Below are positions 10,292 through 18,693 of a stretch of DNA of 64,000 nt, piece after piece (within the stretch, counting starts at the first letter, position 1; every line of letters starts with the position of its first letter). A program made the translations under genes and the position numbers. Under the pieces are notes generated by a model. That model worked only from the letters and a program-made list of their open reading frames with translations. It made no database searches and had not been told where the DNA came from. Origin of the DNA: an uncultured Desulfobacter sp. (lineage in GTDB: Bacteria > Desulfobacterota > Desulfobacteria > Desulfobacterales > Desulfobacteraceae). Where the stretch lies: contig NZ_OY762929.1 in NCBI RefSeq assembly GCF_963666675.1, positions 4,560,001 through 4,624,000 of the forward strand. Reading direction: 5' to 3'.

Positions 10292-11014
10292 TCACCGGGC
10301 CAGGGCAAACTTTTGAATACAGGCCGGATAGAGTTCCCACTCCTTTTTCAACCCTTTCTCTTTAACATCGTCCAGGGTATCCCCATCGGCTATTTCAAAT
10401 GCCTTCTGGCCGATGATCGGCCCAGAGTCCTCCCCGTAATCAACATAGTGAACCGTACAGCCGCCGATTTTGCACCCATACCGGAAGGTATCACCATATC
10501 CGTCGAGCCCGGGAAATGAAGGCAAAAGTGCCGGATGGATATTCATAATCCGGTGGCCCGTGGCGCCGGTATTAATCCGGTCAATGAAATACGGGGTAAA
10601 CATCCGCATAAACCCGGCCAGAACGAGCAAATCCATGTCATAGGATTCCATATAGTCCAAGAGACGGCGTTCGGCAATGACCCGGGATTTTATAAAAAAC
10701 CAGGCTTTTTCAGGGTTCTTTTCCACGTCCACCAGCCGCTGTTTCTTTAAAATATCCGCTGGGTCAAAATCGTTGGGAAGCAGGTCGTCAATATCCCGGG
10801 CGTTGCGGCAATCGGCAATGATCCGGGCATAATCCACCACAAAGGTATCAATCCCCGCCTTTTTTGCCCGATCCAGGCCTTTGACCCCGTCGACATCCGA
10901 TCCGGTAAAGACAATCCGAGCGTCAATGCGTCCCTGGGCGCAGGCATCAATAATGGCCTGCAGGTTGGTGCCGCCGCCGGAGATGAGTGTGCCGACCTTT
11001 AATTTTTCAACCAT
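10292..11014 (-). CDS. purN: phosphoribosylglycinamide formyltransferase
   Basis: Third step of purine synthesis: transfers a formyl group from 10-formyl-tetrahydrofolate to GAR. The P-loop-like ISGGGTNLQAIIDAC occurs at the N-terminus. The catalytic block MNIHPALLPSFPG and the CTVHYVDYGEDSGPII block (His and Asp) are intact. At 240 residues it is some 40 longer than the E. coli type. The extra residues form an insertion at about 67-105 (DIDDLLPNDFDPADILKKQ and the following residues) before the FMRMFTPYFID core. I infer that this is a lineage-specific insertion and not a misread frame, because the flanking motifs are in frame. It stands alone on the minus strand. Confidence 0.92.
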   Translation of the reverse strand: MVEKLKVGTLISGGGTNLQAIIDACAQGRIDARIVFTGSDVDGVKGLDRAKKAGIDTFVVDYARIIADCRNARDIDDLLPNDFDPADILKKQRLVDVEKNPEKAWFFIKSRVIAERRLLDYMESYDMDLLVLAGFMRMFTPYFIDRINTGATGHRIMNIHPALLPSFPGLDGYGDTFRYGCKIGGCTVHYVDYGEDSGPIIGQKAFEIADGDTLDDVKEKGLKKEWELYPACIQKFALAR

Positions 11015-11039
11015 ACCGTTTTATCTGTTCCTTTCCCTA

Positions 11040-11060
11040 TTGATGACCTCGTAAAAAGTC
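11040..11060. repeat. inverted terminal copy matching the end of the 11171-11313 element
   Basis: TGATGACCTCGTAAAAAGTC here is nearly the same as the end of the element at 11171-11313 read on its minus strand (TGATGGCGTCGTAAAAAGTC). The two face each other and enclose the GC-rich repeat at 11085-11153. Together they may form one composite insertion of about 275 bp between purN and the small zinc protein. Confidence 0.55.
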
Positions 11061-11084
11061 GGGCTTGGCTCTAACATCGGCCGC

Positions 11085-11153
11085 TGTAGGGGCAGGTCAC
11101 TGTGCCTGCCCTAACGGGGGCAACCACAGGGGGTTGCCCCTGCAAAAAATGGA
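11085..11153. repeat. GC-rich hairpin repeat, family A, copy 1
   Basis: The stretch contains GTAGGGGCAGGTCACTGTGC followed by a block ending GGGTTGCCCCTGC. GGGGCAGGCAC-type and GGGGCAACC-type arms form two adjacent hairpins (GGGCAACC-GGTTGCCC and GGGCAGG-CCTGCCC). Close relatives lie at 15283-15350, 21100-21213 and 39229-39307. Similar sequences are common as intergenic repeats in many bacteria. No open frame crosses it. Confidence 0.75.
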
Positions 11154-11170
11154 CAAGCTTATGATCAAGC

Positions 11171-11313
11171 CCAAAAAGTCCAACCGATGGCTAAGTAAAA
11201 ATCTTTGTCCACAAGGCATGGTTCCCGGCCAGGGGTGAAGGCATACATATAGTATGTCGAGCGTCTGGTCGGGGCCATAACACAGTAGGCGAAGACTTTT
11301 TACGACGCCATCA
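11171..11313 (-). repeat. 143-bp intergenic repeat, family B, copy 1
   Basis: Read on the minus strand, this matches the element at 17628-17766 over nearly its full length: GATGGCGTCGTAAAAAGTC at the start, CTCGACATAC and TGTATGCCTTC in the middle, CCATGCCTTGTGG and TAGCCATCGGTTGGA at the end. Neither copy codes for protein. Size and end structure suggest a MITE-like element. It abuts the stop codon of the small zinc protein gene. Confidence 0.8.
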
Positions 11314-11544
11314 CTATTGATTGCCGTACCCGTTCTGGGCCCCGCAGTCGGGGCATTCCCATGTAATGCCGTTGCAGGTCATTCCCCACTGGTTTTCATA
11401 CATGCAGGACTGGCACATGGAAAATCCGCACCGGCACTGCCAGCAGAACATGGCCTGGGCACCGCAGCAATGACAGGTTTTTGACCGGCCTTTCCGCCGC
11501 CGGGACTTTCCGGCTTTGGCCCGCTCCCGGGATTGTTCGGACAT
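11314..11544 (-). CDS. small Cys-rich, probably zinc-binding protein
   Basis: A 76-residue protein. The first 22 residues are highly basic (KAGKSRRRKGRSKT). The rest carries four Cys pairs: CHCC near 24, CWQCRCGF near 34, CQSC near 44 and CPDC near 66. These could bind two zinc ions. No known family is recognised. The basic tail plus zinc ribbon layout would suit nucleic-acid or ribosome binding, but that is a guess. An AAGGAG site lies a few bases before the ATG. Divergent to polA, with an 84-nt AT-rich gap between them. Confidence 0.7.
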   Translation of the reverse strand: MSEQSRERAKAGKSRRRKGRSKTCHCCGAQAMFCWQCRCGFSMCQSCMYENQWGMTCNGITWECPDCGAQNGYGNQ

Positions 11545-11628
11545 AAGACTTCTCCTTTGCTTTAAAAGATAGTATATATGCCGCTAATTAAATAATAATT
11601 CAACAAACAATTTTCTTAGGAAGAGATC

Positions 11629-14313
11629 ATGGCGGCACCAAAAACCATCTACCTGATCGACGGCAGCGCATTTTTATACCGGGCATTTCATGCCATCCGC
11701 AGCCTTGCCACGTCAAAGGGTCATCCCACCAATGCCACATTCGGGTTCACCCGGATTCTGCTCAAACTGCTCAAGGATAAAGACCCGAAATACGCAGGCG
11801 TTTTCTTTGATGTCAAAGGCCCCACGTTCCGTCACAAAATGTTTGATGAATACAAAGCCAACCGCCCGCCCATGCCCGAAGAGCTGGCGGTCCAAATCCC
11901 TGACATCAAAGAAGTTGTCAGGGCATTGAACATCCCCATCATCGAAAAACAGGGATATGAGGCCGATGATCTTGTGGGCACATACGCCCGCATTGCCCAG
12001 GAACAAGGGTTTAAGGTGGTCATGGTCACAGGGGACAAGGATTTTATCCAGCTGATCTCCGATGAATGCACCCTGTGGGACCCCATGAAGGACACCGTCA
12101 CGGACCGGACCGGTGTCAAAGCGGACATGGGCATTGAACCCGAGCAGTTCATTGACGTATTGGGCCTTGCCGGAGACACGGCAGACAATATCCCGGGCGT
12201 AAAAGGCGTGGGGGTAAAAACAGCCGTCAAACTGATCGTCGATTACGGGTCCATCGGCGGCATTTACGAGCATCTGGACCAGTTGAAAAAAAAGAAAAAG
12301 CTGCATGAAAATCTGACGGCGTCCAAAGAGATCGTTGATCTGAGCCGGGATCTTGCCGCCATTGACCGGCATGTGGATGTCGAGCATTCATTGGATGACT
12401 TTCAACTCCAGGAATTTGACACCCACAAAGCCTTTGAACTGTTCCAGTCCTTTGAATTCAAAGCCCTGGCCACAGAATTCTCCCAAAAAGCAGATAAATC
12501 AGAAAAAACGTATAAAATCGTTCACACCACTGCCGACATGGAACATCTGGCGGCGGCCCTTGAGAAAAACGGGGTGTTTGCCATTGATACGGAGACCACA
12601 GCGCTTGATCCCATGTTGGCGGATCTTGTGGGCATTTCCGTTTCATATGAAAAAGACACCGGGTTTTACATCCCGGTGGGGCACACCAATACAGGCAAAA
12701 TAGAGATGCCTGGAAGAGAAGAGGTGCTTCGTATTTTCAAGCCCCTGCTGGAAAACCCCGACATTGCCAAGGTCGGTCAAAACATAAAATACGACTTCAT
12801 TGTTCTGGCCCGTTACGGCATTGAGATCAAAGGCATTGTCTTTGACACCATGATTGCCTCCCACCTGCTCAATCCCGGCACCCGGGGACACGGCCTGGAC
12901 CGCATTGCCATGAATCTTTTCGGTCACAAAATGATCTCCTACGAAGAGGTGACCGGCAAGGGAAAAGATCAGATCGGATTCCAGGAGGTCCCCCTTGATC
13001 TTGCCGCAGACTATGCCGCAGAAGACGCAGATCTGACCTTTATGGCATATGAGGCATTGAAAAAACAGATTGAGGACAGCGGCCTGACCCCGTTGATGGA
13101 GACCATTGAAGTGCCGTTGATCCGCGTGCTGGCAAAAATGGAGATGGCAGGTATCCGTGTGGACACGGATGTCCTGGGTCAGATGTCCCGGGAGTTTGAA
13201 GAAGAACTAAAATCCCTTGAAGAAAAGATCTACGACCTTGCCGGAGAAGAATTCAACATCAATTCCTCCCAGCAGCTCGGGGTGATTCTCTTTGAAAAAT
13301 TAGGGCTTAAAGCGGGTAAAAAAACCAAGAAAAAAACCGGGTATTCCACGGATGTTCAAGTGCTCACCCAGCTTGCCGAAACCCATGAGATGCCCGAAAA
13401 ACTGCTGCGGTACAGGACGCTGGGCAAACTGAAATCCACCTATGTGGACGCTCTGGCTTCCCTGGTTCACCCGGACACCGGGCGCATCCATACCTCCTTT
13501 AACCAGACCATCACCGTGACCGGCCGCCTGTCATCGTCCAATCCCAATCTGCAGAACATTCCCATCCGCAAACCCGAAGGCAAAAAAATCCGGCAGGCGT
13601 TTATCCCGGCAGACGGTTATACCCTGATTTCCGCCGATTATTCCCAGATTGAACTGCGGCTGCTGGCCCATTGCGCCAAGGATCCCATTCTCATTGAATC
13701 CTTCCAAAACGACGAGGATATTCATGCCCGAACGGCACTGGAAGTATTCCAGGTGCTGCCCGGCCTTGTCACCGATGAGATGCGCAGCCAGGCCAAAGCT
13801 ATCAATTTCGGTATCATTTACGGCATGAGCGCATTCCGCCTGTCCAATGAGCTTGGGATCAGCCGGAAAATGGCCGGCATTTATATTGACAACTATTTCG
13901 CGCGTTATGCAGGGGTAAAAAAATTCATTGACGAGACCGTCGAACAGACCCGGAAGACCTGCGAGGTCTCCACCTTGTTCGGCAGAAAACGCAGGCTGGA
14001 CGACATTCGGTCGTCCAACGCCAATCTGCGCAACTTTGCCCAAAGGGCTGCGGTGAACACGCCCATCCAGGGCAGTGCCGCGGATTTGATCAAACTTGCC
14101 ATGATCAAAATGCAAACCGCCCTTGCAACGGAAAACATGAATTCTAAAATGCTTTTATCCGTGCATGATGAAATTATTTTTGAAGCACCGGAACAGGAAA
14201 AAGACAAACTCATAACCCTGGCAAAACAGGTTATGGAGAACGTAACGCCCCTGGAAGTACCCCTGAAGGTGAACTTTGGTGCCGGAGCCAATTGGGCCGA
14301 GGCAGAGCATTAG
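11629..14313 (+). CDS. polA: DNA polymerase I
   Basis: Replication/repair polymerase of 894 residues with all three domains. Residues 1-290 form the 5'-nuclease (IYLIDGSAFLYRAFHAI, QGYEADDLVGTYA, VTGDKDFIQL, GLAGDTADNIPGVKGVG). Residues 305-480 form the 3'-5' proofreading exonuclease with key acids kept (FAIDTETTALDP, NIKYDF, YAAEDADLTF). The polymerase domain follows with motif A (LISADYSQIELRLLAH), motif B (RSQAKAINFGIIYGMSAF) and motif C (LLSVHDEIIFEAP). The ATG at 11629 follows TTAGGAAGAGATC. nadK follows 48 nt later, so they may share a transcript. Confidence 0.97.
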   Translation: MAAPKTIYLIDGSAFLYRAFHAIRSLATSKGHPTNATFGFTRILLKLLKDKDPKYAGVFFDVKGPTFRHKMFDEYKANRPPMPEELAVQIPDIKEVVRALNIPIIEKQGYEADDLVGTYARIAQEQGFKVVMVTGDKDFIQLISDECTLWDPMKDTVTDRTGVKADMGIEPEQFIDVLGLAGDTADNIPGVKGVGVKTAVKLIVDYGSIGGIYEHLDQLKKKKKLHENLTASKEIVDLSRDLAAIDRHVDVEHSLDDFQLQEFDTHKAFELFQSFEFKALATEFSQKADKSEKTYKIVHTTADMEHLAAALEKNGVFAIDTETTALDPMLADLVGISVSYEKDTGFYIPVGHTNTGKIEMPGREEVLRIFKPLLENPDIAKVGQNIKYDFIVLARYGIEIKGIVFDTMIASHLLNPGTRGHGLDRIAMNLFGHKMISYEEVTGKGKDQIGFQEVPLDLAADYAAEDADLTFMAYEALKKQIEDSGLTPLMETIEVPLIRVLAKMEMAGIRVDTDVLGQMSREFEEELKSLEEKIYDLAGEEFNINSSQQLGVILFEKLGLKAGKKTKKKTGYSTDVQVLTQLAETHEMPEKLLRYRTLGKLKSTYVDALASLVHPDTGRIHTSFNQTITVTGRLSSSNPNLQNIPIRKPEGKKIRQAFIPADGYTLISADYSQIELRLLAHCAKDPILIESFQNDEDIHARTALEVFQVLPGLVTDEMRSQAKAINFGIIYGMSAFRLSNELGISRKMAGIYIDNYFARYAGVKKFIDETVEQTRKTCEVSTLFGRKRRLDDIRSSNANLRNFAQRAAVNTPIQGSAADLIKLAMIKMQTALATENMNSKMLLSVHDEIIFEAPEQEKDKLITLAKQVMENVTPLEVPLKVNFGAGANWAEAEH

Positions 14314-14361
14314 AACTTGTCCGGTAAACCGGACCTCAAACCTTAAAAATAGAGGAAAGAC

Positions 14362-15192
14362 GTGAGTAAGCAGCGCATCGGACTTGTAATCAAAGATGAG
14401 GACCACGCCCAGGACAAAGCCCAGGAATTGATTCAGCACATCGGGGACAGATGCCTGGTCATTGATACCCAGGCCCCAACACCGCCACCCATCCCCGACG
14501 ATCTGATCTGCATTGTTGTGCTCGGCGGAGACGGCACATTCCTAAGCGTGGCCCGGTATATTGGTAATTCTAACATTCCTTTGATGGGCATCAAATTCGG
14601 CGAGGTGGGATTTCTGGCCGAAACCACGGAGGATCTTCTGTGTAAATCGGTTGAGGCGGTATTTGAAGGAAAGTTCACGATCCGGGAGCGAAGCCGCCTG
14701 AATATCCGGGTGGTTCGAAACCATGAACGCATCGTGGACGAGGATGTCCTAAATGACGCGGTTATTAATAAAGCGGCCCTGTCACGGCTTGCCTCATGTG
14801 CCGTGTATCTGGATGATGCCTACCTGACCACCTACCGGGCCGACGGCCTGATTGTGGCCACGCCCACGGGTTCCACGGCCTACTCACTGGCCGCAGGTGG
14901 ACCGGTGGTTCATCCGGAAGTTCTCTCCACCATCCTGACCCCGATCTGCCCGTTTACCCTGACCAACCGGCCCTTGCTCATTCCGGATCATACCCGGGTA
15001 AAAATATGTCTGGAGGGCAGCCCCGAGGATATGATTTTAACCCTGGACGGTCAGGAGGGGTTTGACATAGAGAGCTGCGACAGGATTTACATTCAAAAAA
15101 GCCGCCACAGCGTTAAAATGATCTCCTTTGATGATCACTCCTATTTCAAGGTGCTCAAAACACGGCTCCACTGGAGCGGCGGCAGATCCTGA
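14362..15192 (+). CDS. nadK: NAD kinase
   Basis: Phosphorylates NAD to NADP. Key motifs: VVLGGDGTFLSVARYIG (GGDGT catalytic loop) near residue 52, GEVGFLAE, NDAVINKAALSRL, and YRADGLIVATPTGSTAYSLAAGGPVVHP. Length is 276 residues, within the family range. The start is GTG at 14362, preceded by AGAGGAAAG 5-6 nt upstream; no ATG fits the conserved N-terminus as well. It follows polA closely. A 391-nt non-coding stretch with two repeats separates it from the next gene. Confidence 0.95.
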   Translation: MSKQRIGLVIKDEDHAQDKAQELIQHIGDRCLVIDTQAPTPPPIPDDLICIVVLGGDGTFLSVARYIGNSNIPLMGIKFGEVGFLAETTEDLLCKSVEAVFEGKFTIRERSRLNIRVVRNHERIVDEDVLNDAVINKAALSRLASCAVYLDDAYLTTYRADGLIVATPTGSTAYSLAAGGPVVHPEVLSTILTPICPFTLTNRPLLIPDHTRVKICLEGSPEDMILTLDGQEGFDIESCDRIYIQKSRHSVKMISFDDHSYFKVLKTRLHWSGGRS

Positions 15193-15282
15193 CAGCCGAT
15201 TTCCAATATTTTTTTCTAAGAAAGTCTGGGGAAGCCACCCAGATCTTTTAACTTTAGTGGCCTTGATTTTATTTTGGGCCAT

Positions 15283-15350
15283 TTTTGCAGGGGCAACCCC
15301 CAGTGGTTGCCCTCGTTCGGGCAGGCACAGGGGCCTGCCCCTGCGAACCG
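15283..15350. repeat. GC-rich hairpin repeat, family A, copy 2
   Basis: TTGCAGGGGCAACCCCCAGT, then GGTTGCCC, then GGGCAGGCACAGGGGCCTGC and CCCTGCGAA. It is the inverted form of the copy at 11085-11153, with the same two hairpin modules. It lies in the 391-nt gap between nadK and the exonuclease-fusion gene. Confidence 0.75.
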
Positions 15351-15384
15351 ATCCATTCGATTCCTGCACAATTCATCTTGATTA

Positions 15385-15523
15385 AGGCCCATGATCAGAA
15401 TTAAATTGGATTCAATTTGTTTGATGATGCGCTTTTATGTTAAAATTGAAAAACCGAATCCATTGGACATATGCTAAACAAAAAAGCAATCATGAGAAAA
15501 CAATATTTCACGATCATGGGCCT
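15385..15523. repeat. 139-bp AT-rich segment bounded by a perfect 12-bp inverted repeat
   Basis: AGGCCCATGATC at 15385-15396 is the exact reverse complement of GATCATGGGCCT at 15512-15523. The inside is AT-rich and non-coding. It may be a small non-autonomous element or a regulatory region for the downstream membrane sensor gene. No second copy was seen in the window. Confidence 0.5.
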
Positions 15524-15583
15524 AAAATCGCTGACGAAAGACCGTTCTATATTCTAAACGTCATCACAACATGAAAAGAAAAA

Positions 15584-17629
15584 ATGATGTTAAACAAAAA
15601 AAATAAATTTTTATGTTTTGCAGCCGCTTCTATTCTGTTCCCATCTATTTTCTTTTTATCGATCATGGCGGTTTTCTGGCTAAGACTTTCCCCCACAAAT
15701 CAGGATCTTTTATGTGAAATGATAAAGGCGGACGGAGTCTACTTTTTCATCGGTTTTCTCCTTTTTTTTGAGATTGTCGGCTACACGGTCTATAGCGTCT
15801 TGAATAAATTTTTTATTCCCTTGAGCAAAATCCCCGATGAAATATCCGTTATGTCAACAGTGAATTGCGCCCACCGGATAAACATTGAAGGTGGAAAAGA
15901 GATATTAAAGATTGTTAACGCCATCAACCTGTTTGCCGATCACTACGAAAATGTGAAAAGAACCATCAAAGAAGAGATCAACAGAAAAAGGGCTGAACTG
16001 AAAATAGAAAAAAATATGCTCGCCTCATTTTTCGACGAACTGCCCCAGGGGATCATCGCTTGCAACACCGAAGGCCAGATAAACCTTTTCAATAAAAAAG
16101 CCAAAATTTTAGAGGCCCCAAACCATATCATCGGCATCGGCAGATCTATTTTCAACATTATTGATCGAGAGATCATCACCAATGCGCTTTATGAAATAAA
16201 CGTGAAAAAACCGGACAAACATGCAGCCGCATCATCGTCTTTCATCACCCTGGGCCCCAGCAACGTTTTGATCAAGGCGGACATCTCGCCGATCACGGAC
16301 CAACGTAACAATTTTGCAGGTTTTATCGTCGTCTTTTATAACATAGGAAAAGACTTTGAGCTCTACGCCAAAATAGACAACATCTTCAAAGGCACCGCAA
16401 ACGATATCCTTTCATATCTTGATAAGATGAAAAAAGAAAAGACGGACACAACGGAAATATCCCTCATAGAAGACAATTTAAAAAAGTCCGAGAGAACCTA
16501 TATTGATAAAGTAAAAGAGCGTCTGCCCTTTCTGGTGGTTTCGGACAGGGATATCCTGACAACGATCCAGAAAAGGGCCGGGGAAACCCTTGATATTGCG
16601 TTAAAGCCCACATTTCCGGCCCACATCAATTGGATAAGAATCGAAACCTACTCTTTTATCTATGCGTTTTTATCCATTTTGACCCTGATGAAAAAGAAGA
16701 CATTTAGACGGGCGTTCAGCTGTACACTTTCTAAAGAGTCAAATTTTCTGGCGTTTTTCTTTCATATTCCCAATGCTGAAAGAAACCGGGATATTTTTAA
16801 AGATGATAATCTCTTTTTGAGTCTCAAAGATTTTTTGAATTATCATGAGGCGCAAATCAGTTTAAGTTTTAATGAAGAGAGTGAAAAAGGGATAAAAATT
16901 CTGATTCCCCTGGCAGAGATGAAAGAGTCGGAGGAGGTGCGCAATATTGTTATTGCCCGGGATGCATACGAACGGCCCGATTTTTTCGATTTCGATCTTT
17001 TTGCAAAGCGAAAAACCGACACCCGATTAAATGAGATGCCTTTAAAAGAGATCGTCTATACGGTTTTCGATACGGAAACCACCGGGCTCGATACCAAAAA
17101 CGACGAAATCATTTCCATCGGCGCGGTCAGAATCGTAAACGGCAGGATTTTAACAACGGAAAAGTTTGATCAGCTGATAGATCCGAAAATGCCCATTCCA
17201 CTCGAATCTGAAAGGATTCACGGCATCAGCGACAAGATGGTTCAGGCAAAACCGGATATCAAAGAGGTGTTGCCGCTTTTTCATAAATTCTGCGAAGATA
17301 CGGTTTTGGTGGCCCATAATGCAGCCTTTGATATGAAGATGTTCTCAAGAAAAGAGACGGAAACCCAAATTAAATTTAATGCCCCGGTGTTGGACACCCT
17401 ACTGATTGCCTTAATCGTTTATCCGATGGTGGAAAAGCACAATATGGTCTCCATCGCCCGATTTGCAGGCATCGATATTGTCGGACGCCACACGGCCCTA
17501 GGGGATGCCTCGGCAACGGCCCAGATTTTTCTTAAATTCATCCCACTGCTTGCCAAAAAAGGGATACATACGTTACATGACGCGATTGAGGCGTCCAAAA
17601 AGACGCTATACTCAAAACTGAAATATTGA
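15584..17629 (+). CDS. membrane sensor-like protein fused to a DnaQ-type 3'-5' exonuclease
   Basis: Protein of 681 residues. Two membrane segments lie near residues 10-32 and 50-70. A HAMP-like linker and coiled coil follow to about 145, then a PAS domain (about 148-265, FFDELPQGIIACNTEGQINLFNKKA). A poorly conserved stretch takes the place of a kinase core. Residues 485-665 form a DEDDh exonuclease: VFDTETTGLDTKNDEIISIG, VAHNAAFDMKMF and GRHTALGDASATAQIF supply D, E, D, H and D, so it should be active. Similar DnaQ-PAS membrane proteins occur near acetate permease genes in other bacteria (from memory). It stands alone; its stop codon is the first bases of a family B repeat. Confidence 0.8.
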   Translation: MMLNKKNKFLCFAAASILFPSIFFLSIMAVFWLRLSPTNQDLLCEMIKADGVYFFIGFLLFFEIVGYTVYSVLNKFFIPLSKIPDEISVMSTVNCAHRINIEGGKEILKIVNAINLFADHYENVKRTIKEEINRKRAELKIEKNMLASFFDELPQGIIACNTEGQINLFNKKAKILEAPNHIIGIGRSIFNIIDREIITNALYEINVKKPDKHAAASSSFITLGPSNVLIKADISPITDQRNNFAGFIVVFYNIGKDFELYAKIDNIFKGTANDILSYLDKMKKEKTDTTEISLIEDNLKKSERTYIDKVKERLPFLVVSDRDILTTIQKRAGETLDIALKPTFPAHINWIRIETYSFIYAFLSILTLMKKKTFRRAFSCTLSKESNFLAFFFHIPNAERNRDIFKDDNLFLSLKDFLNYHEAQISLSFNEESEKGIKILIPLAEMKESEEVRNIVIARDAYERPDFFDFDLFAKRKTDTRLNEMPLKEIVYTVFDTETTGLDTKNDEIISIGAVRIVNGRILTTEKFDQLIDPKMPIPLESERIHGISDKMVQAKPDIKEVLPLFHKFCEDTVLVAHNAAFDMKMFSRKETETQIKFNAPVLDTLLIALIVYPMVEKHNMVSIARFAGIDIVGRHTALGDASATAQIFLKFIPLLAKKGIHTLHDAIEASKKTLYSKLKY

Positions 17630-17766
17630 TGGCGTCGTAAAAAGTCGCCCTAGTGCGTTATGGTGCCTGGCCAGACACTCGACATACTTAATGTATGCCT
17701 TCGCGCCAGGCCAGTCCCCATGCCTTGTGGGCGAAGATTTCTACCTAGCCATCGGTTGGATTTTTT
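17628..17766 (+). repeat. 139-bp intergenic repeat, family B, copy 2
   Basis: Matches the reverse complement of 11171-11313. It starts GATGGCGTCGTAAAAAGTCG, runs through CTCGACATACTTAATGTATGCCTTCG (in shorter blocks of similarity) and ends TAGCCATCGGTTGGATTTTT. The upstream stop codon TGA (17627-17629) overlaps its first bases, and the ATG of the next gene begins right after it at 17767. The gap between these genes therefore consists of the element alone. Confidence 0.8.
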
Positions 17767-18693
17767 ATGAATACCTTCAAAATATTTTTTGCAGCTGCCT
17801 TGATTTTCCTGGTCGCCGGCTGCGGTGATGACGAACCCGTGATCAAGGTGAATTTAAACTGGACCGAACAGGTGACGTTCACAGAAGAGCCGGATCAGAT
17901 TACCTATGCCTACCTGCCCCAGTATTCCCATACGGTCTCATACACCCGCCACCATGGCCTGATCAACTACCTGCGAAAAAAAACCGGACTGAATATCAAG
18001 CAGATCTTCCCGGACACCTTTGACCAGCATATGAAAATGGTGGGAAACAGGCAGATTGACATCTCCTTTTCCAATCCTTTGATCTATGTCAAAATCGCCC
18101 AAAAATACGGGGCAAGGGCCTTTGCCCTGATCGTCGAAGCTGCCGGCGAGCACAGATTCAGAGGTCAGATCATCACCCGGAATGACAACCCGGCCATCCA
18201 AAGTCTTGGGGAGTGCAGGGGCAAACGATGGATCGCTGTGGATCCGTCATCGGCCGGCGGTTATCTCTTTCCCCTGGGCCACTTTTTCAGCCAAGGCATT
18301 TTCACCGATGATTTTAAAGCCATCGATTTTGCGCCCGGCCCCGGGGGAAAACAGGAGAAGGTGATCCTTGCCGTGGTGACCGGCCGGTACGATATCGGCA
18401 CCATACGTGAGGGAGCCCTGGATGTGGTTACCGGCAGGATTGATGTCTCCAAAATCCGAATATTGGCCCGGACCCGAACCTATCCGGGATGGGTATATGC
18501 CGCCCGGAAAGGCCTGGACCCGGAGAGTCTGGACAAAATCAAAAAGGCCCTGGCGGCACTGGATTTTAACCGGGAGGACCACCGGGAGATACTGGAGGCG
18601 GCTGATTTTTTCAAGGTGATTCCAGCCGGCGATGATGATTTTCAAGCCGTCCGGGAGCTGATGGAGACATTAGGTATGGGGTTGACGCCATGA
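17767..18693 (+). CDS. PhnD-like periplasmic binding lipoprotein
   Basis: Protein of 308 residues with a lipoprotein signal (hydrophobic stretch FFAAALIFLVAGC, Cys at residue 19). It then has the phosphate/phosphonate-binding PhnD-like fold: YAYLPQYSHTVSYTRHHGLINYLRKK, QIDISFSNPLIYVKIA, WIAVDPSSAGGYLFPLGHF and YDIGTIREGALDVV. In this family such proteins serve ABC importers or deliver a ligand signal to a sensor kinase. Here no ABC genes follow; a sensor kinase overlaps its stop codon by 4 nt. I infer it is the ligand-binding partner of that kinase. The ligand is unknown. Confidence 0.85.
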   Translation: MNTFKIFFAAALIFLVAGCGDDEPVIKVNLNWTEQVTFTEEPDQITYAYLPQYSHTVSYTRHHGLINYLRKKTGLNIKQIFPDTFDQHMKMVGNRQIDISFSNPLIYVKIAQKYGARAFALIVEAAGEHRFRGQIITRNDNPAIQSLGECRGKRWIAVDPSSAGGYLFPLGHFFSQGIFTDDFKAIDFAPGPGGKQEKVILAVVTGRYDIGTIREGALDVVTGRIDVSKIRILARTRTYPGWVYAARKGLDPESLDKIKKALAALDFNREDHREILEAADFFKVIPAGDDDFQAVRELMETLGMGLTP

